Shown piece by piece: positions 59,889 to 64,000 of a stretch of DNA of 64,000 nt (within the stretch, counting starts at the first letter, position 1; every line of letters starts with the position of its first letter). Origin of the DNA: Harmonia axyridis (Eukaryota; Arthropoda; Insecta; Coleoptera; Coccinellidae); contig NC_059503.1 of NCBI RefSeq assembly GCF_914767665.1, positions 61,150,352 to 61,214,351 of the forward strand, given 5' to 3'. The notes below the pieces were generated by a model. The model worked only from the letters and a program-made list of their open reading frames with translations. It made no database searches and was not told where the DNA came from. The position numbers and the translations under genes are program-made.

Positions 59889-61134
59889 GACCTTAAAAAA
59901 TTGTAAAAAATTAAAAGTTCCTTCTTGGTAATAATATACCTCTTTTTCTATTGATCTGGTCATGTAGATCACGAAAGTTTTTATTTGAGGGGTCTGCGAC
60001 GAATGATTTAGGAGATATAACGATTTTTATAGAGAGATTGAATTTTCTCGAATTTTCCTTACCCCGGACCTTGAAAAATTGTGAAAAATTAAAAGATCTT
60101 TCTTGGTAATAAAATACCTCTTTTTCTATTGATCTGGTCATGTAGATCACGAAAGTTTTTATATGAGGGGTCTGCGACGAATAGTTTAGGAGATATAACG
60201 AATTTTATAGAGAGATTGAATTTTCTCGAATTTTCCTTACCCCGGACCTTGAAAAATTGTGAAAAATTAAAAGATCTTTCTTGGTAATGAAATACCTCTT
60301 TTTCTATTGATCTGTTCACGTAGATCACGAAAGTTTTTATTTGAGGGGTCTGCGACGAATAGTTTAGGAGATATGACGATTTTTGTAGAGAGATTGAATT
60401 TTCTCGAATTTTCCTTACCCCGGACCTTAAAAAATTGTAAAAAATTAAAAGTTCCTTCTTGGTAATAATATACCTCTTTTTCTATTGATCTGGTCATGTA
60501 GATCACGAAAGTTTTTATTTGAGGGGTCTGCGACGAATGATTTAGGAGATATAACGATTTTTATAGAGAGATTGAATTTTCTCGAATTTTCCTTACCCCG
60601 GACCTTGAAAAATTGTGAAAAATTAAAAGATCTTTCTTGGTAATAAAATACCTCTTTTTCTTTTGATCTGTTCACGTAGATCACGAAAGTTTTTATTTGA
60701 GGGGTCTGCGACGAATAGTTTAGGAGATATAACGATTTTTGTAGAGAGATTGAATTTTCTCGAATTTTCCTTACCCCGGACCTTGAAAAATTGTAAAAAA
60801 TTAAAAGATCTTTCTTGGTAATAAAATACCTCTTTTTCTATTGATCTGGTCATGTAGATCACGAAAGTTTTTATATGAGGGGTCTGCGACGAATAGTTTA
60901 GGAGATATAACGAATTTTATAGAGAGATTGAATTTTCTCGAATTTTCCTTACCCCGGACCTTGAAAAATTGTGAAAAATTAAAAGATCTTTCTTGGTAAT
61001 AAAATACCTCTTTTTCTATTGATCTGTTCACGTAGATCACGAAAGTTTTTATTTGAGGGGTCTGCGACGAATAGTTCAGGAGATGTAACGATTTTTGTAG
61101 AGAGATTGAATTTTCTCGAATTTTCCTTACCCCG
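59889..61134 (+). repeat. S block, 7 units
   Basis: 'gaatgatttagg' occurs at 60,002 and 60,536, marking a local 534-bp (three-unit) duplication. 'cgaattttatag' recurs in several units. Confidence 0.92.
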
Positions 61135-61794
61135 GACCTTAAAAAATTGTAAAAAATTAAAAGTTCCTTCTTGGTGATAATATACCTCTTTTTCTATTGA
61201 TCTGTTCACGTAGATCACGAAAGTTTTTATATGAGGGGTCTGCGACGAATAGTTTAGGAGATATAACGATTTTTATAGAGAGATTGAATTTTTACGGTTT
61301 TTTCCAAAAATTTCGACTTCAAATTTCTCCTAAACTATGGGGACTACGGAAAATCGGTAAGCAGAGTTGGTATTGGCAGTTCATGATTATTCGAATTCCA
61401 CTCACGAATGACAATATTTGAGTCGAAGAATTTTCTCGAATTTTCTCGAATTTTCCTTACCCCGGACCTTAAAAAATTGTAAAAGATTAAAAGTACCTTC
61501 TTGGTAATAATATACCTCTTTTTCTATTGATCTGTTCACGTAGATCACGAAAGTTTTTATTTGAGGGGTTTGCGACGAATAGTTTAGGAGATATAACGAT
61601 TTTTGTAGAGATATTGAATTTTTACGGTTTTTTCCGAAAATTTCGAATTCAAATTTCTCCTTAACTATGGGGACTACGGAAAATCGGTAAGCAGAGTTGG
61701 TATTGGCAGTTCATGGTTATTCGAATCCCACTCTCGCCTGACAATATTTGAGTCGAAAAATTTTCTCGAATTTTCTCGAATTTTCCTTACTCCG
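61135..61794 (+). repeat. L cluster, L1 then L2
   Basis: Both 330 bp. The L2 has 'gagatattg', 'ttttttccgaaaa' and 'ctccttaactat', which damages the second hairpin arm. Confidence 0.93.
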
Positions 61795-62326
61795 GACCTT
61801 AAAAAATTGTAAAAAATTAAAAGTTCCTTCTTGGTAATAATATACCTCTTTTTCTATTGATCTGGTCATGTAGATCACGAAAGTTTTTATTTGAGGAGTC
61901 TGCGACGAATAGTTTAGGAGATATAACGATTTTTATAGAGATTGAATTTTCTCGAATTTTCCTTACCCCGGACCTTGAAAAATTGTAAAAAATTAAAAGA
62001 TCTTTCTTGGTAATAAAATACCTCTTTTTCTATTGATCTGTTCACGTAGATCACGAAAGTTTTTATTTGAGGGGTCTGCGACGAATAGTTTAGGAGATAT
62101 AACGATTTTTGTAGAGAGATTGAATTTTCTCGAATTTTCCTTACCCCGGACCTTAAAAAATTGTAAAAAATTAAAAGTTCCTTCTTGGTAATAATATACC
62201 TCTTTTTCTATTGATCTGGTCATGTAGATCACGAAAGTTTTTATTTGAGGAGTCTGCGACGAATTGTTTAGGAGATATAACGATTTTTATAGAGAGATTG
62301 AATTTTCTCGAATTTTCCTTACCCCG
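61465..62326 (+). repeat. 862-bp tandem duplication, copy 1 (L2 + 3 S)
   Basis: 330 + 176 + 178 + 178 bp. Shared markers: 'gagatattg', 'ccgaaaa', the 176-bp S unit and 'gaattgtttagg'. Confidence 0.88.
61795..62326 (+). repeat. S block, 3 units
   Basis: First unit 176 bp ('tatagagattg'). Confidence 0.92.
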
Positions 62327-62656
62327 GACCTTGAAAAATTGTAAAAAATCAAAAGATCTTTCTTGGTAATAAAATACCTCTTTTTCTATTGATCTGGTCA
62401 TGTAGATCACGAAAGTTTTTATATGAGGGGTCTGCGACGAATAGTTTAGGAGATATAACGATTTTTGTAGAGATATTGAATTTTTACGGTTTTTTCCGAA
62501 AATTTCGAATTCAAATTTCTCCTAAACTATGGGGACTACGGAAAATCGGTAAGCAGAGTTGGTATTGGCAGTTCATGGTTATTCGAATCCCACTCTCGCC
62601 TGACAATATTTGAGTCGAAAAATTTTCTCGAATTTTCTCGAATTTTCCTTACCCCG
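62327..62656 (+). repeat. Chimeric L2 unit, 330 bp
   Basis: S-type 5' half joined to an L2 insert with 'gagatattg' and 'ccgaaaa'. Confidence 0.92.
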
Positions 62657-63188
62657 GACCTTAAAAAATTGTAAAAAATTAAAAGTTCCTTCTTGGTAAT
62701 AATATACCTCTTTTTCTATTGATCTGGTCATGTAGATCACGAAAGTTTTTATTTGAGGAGTCTGCGACGAATAGTTTAGGAGATATAACGATTTTTATAG
62801 AGATTGAATTTTCTCGAATTTTCCTTACCCCGGACCTTGAAAAATTGTAAAAAATTAAAAGATCTTTCTTGGTAATAAAATACCTCTTTTTCTATTGATC
62901 TGTTCACGTAGATCACGAAAGTTTTTATTTGAGGGGTCTGCGACGAATAGTTTAGGAGATATAACGATTTTTGTAGAGAGATTGAATTTTCTCGAATTTT
63001 CCTTACCCCGGACCTTAAAAAATTGTAAAAAATTAAAAGTTACTTCTTGGTAATAATATACCTCTTTTTCTATTGATCTGGTCATGTAGATCACGAAAGT
63101 TGTTATTTGAGGAGTCTGCGACGAATTGTTTAGGAGATATAACGATTTTTATAGAGAGATTGAATTTTCTCGAATTTTCCTTACCCCG
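62327..63188 (+). repeat. 862-bp tandem duplication, copy 2
   Basis: Same order as copy 1. The first half of its L unit is not L2-like but S-like ('ggtcatgt', 'atatgaggggtc'), as is the S unit at 63189, which points to a crossover inside the unit. Confidence 0.87.
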
Positions 63189-64000
63189 GACCTTGAAAAA
63201 TTGTAAAAAATCAAAAGATCTTTCTTGGTAATAAAATACCTCTTTTTCTATTGATCTGGTCATGTAGATCACGAAAGTTTTTATATGAGGGGTCTGCGAC
63301 GAATAGTTAAGGAGATATAACGATTTTTATAGAGAGATTGAATTTTCTCGAATTTTCCTTACCCCGGATCTTGAAAAATTGTAAAAAATTAAAAGATCTT
63401 TCTTGGTAATGAAATACCTCTTTTTCTATTGATCTGTTCACGTAGATCACGAAAGTTTTTATTTGAGGGGTCTGCGACGAATAGTTTAGGAGATATAACG
63501 ATTTTTGTAGAGAGATTGAATTTTCTCGAATTTTCCTTACCCCGGACCTCAAAAAATTGTAAAAAATTAAAAGTTCCTTCTTGGTAATAATATACCTCTT
63601 TTTCTATTGATCTGGTCATGTAGATCACGAAAGTTTTTATTTGAGGAGTCTGCGACGAATAGTTTAGGAGATATAACGATTTTTATAGAGAGATTGAATT
63701 TTCTCGAATTTTCCTTACCCCGGACCTTGAAAAATTGTAAAAAATTAAAAGATCTTTCTTGGTAATAAAATACCTCTTTTTCTATTGATCTGTTCACGTA
63801 GATCACGAAAGTTTTTATTTGAGGGGTCTGCGACGAATAGTTTAGGAGATATAACGATTTTTGTAGAGAGATTGAATTTTCTCGAATTTTCCTTACCCCG
63901 GACCTTAAAAAATTGTAAAAAATTAAAAGTTCCTTCTTGGTGATAATATACCTCTTTTTCTATTGATCTGTTCACGTAGATCACGAAAGTTTTTATATGA
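62657..64000 (+). repeat. S block, 7 complete units and a partial unit
   Basis: Units at 62657 (176 bp), 62833, 63011, 63189, 63367, 63545 and 63723. The unit at 63901 is cut by the window end after 100 bp, so the array continues. Confidence 0.93.

Larger units (their letters stand above)
1..64000 (+). repeat. Satellite DNA array of 178-bp and 330-bp units, head to tail
   Basis: Cutting at each 'gacctt' start tiles the window with 255 complete short units, 57 long units and a 100-bp partial unit. The lengths, including all indels I noticed, sum to 64,000 bp, so no unique sequence remains. All units share one orientation. A consensus short unit is about 32% GC. Seen directly: tandem structure, unit lengths and subtypes. 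Known: such arrays make up eukaryotic heterochromatin and many centromeres. Inferred: nuclear eukaryotic origin. The family is not one I recognise. Confidence 0.98.

Noticed and set aside
1..64000. CRISPR array
   Set aside because: There are no short repeats separated by unique spacers; the whole 178-bp or 330-bp unit repeats.
1..64000. rDNA spacer, telomere repeat, LTR element or bacterial/plasmid sequence
   Set aside because: No rRNA, no short telomeric motif, no LTR or reverse transcriptase frames, and no operon-like coding anywhere in 64 kb.

Overview
The whole window is one uninterrupted satellite DNA array. I find no gene, RNA gene, transposon body or unique sequence in it. It is AT-rich: one consensus monomer counted by hand is about 32% GC. 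Every repeat points the same way, and both window ends lie inside the array, so neither edge is seen. Long homogenised tandem arrays of this kind with higher-order structure are typical of eukaryotic nuclear heterochromatin, often at or near centromeres. I do not recognise the family and cannot name the species. CpG is not depleted, which fits a lineage with little CpG methylation (many invertebrates) but does not prove it.

Two unit types account for every base. I start each unit at the g of 'gacctt' and list unit starts. The short unit (S) is 178 bp. The long unit (L) is 330 bp: an S unit with 152 bp inserted 20 bp before its end (320 bp when one copy of a 10-bp motif is missing). The tiling is 255 complete S units, 57 L units and a final 100-bp partial S unit. 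With the few indels counted, the lengths sum to exactly 64,000 bp. S units fall into subtypes that often alternate as 356-bp dimers. L units fall into two subtypes, L1 and L2; in adjacent pairs L1 comes before L2, apart from three runs noted below.

Layout: 1-11.9 kb is mixed, with a 1,235-bp tandem duplication at 5.0-7.5 kb. 11.9-18.3 kb is a run of 36 S units with no L unit. 12.6-28.2 kb holds two tandem copies of a large higher-order repeat (8,757 and 6,798 bp), each with a four-L cluster. 28.7-33.2 kb is related to 45.8-49.8 kb. 34.6-39.8 kb is the densest L region (11 L and 9 S units). 39.8-43.5 kb is an S8-L2 block duplicated in tandem. 54-64 kb is more diverged, with 1,398-bp, 862-bp and 534-bp local duplications and one non-homologous junction at 59,845.

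The most interesting structures are: a 20-bp dyad in almost every unit, with two alternating 8-bp centres; an imperfect hairpin formed only where the 152-bp insert joins the monomer; 7-bp direct repeats flanking the insert in the 320-bp form; and nested duplications that record unequal exchange. Short open frames exist on both strands in nearly every unit, but they look like by-products of homogenised repeats, not genes.
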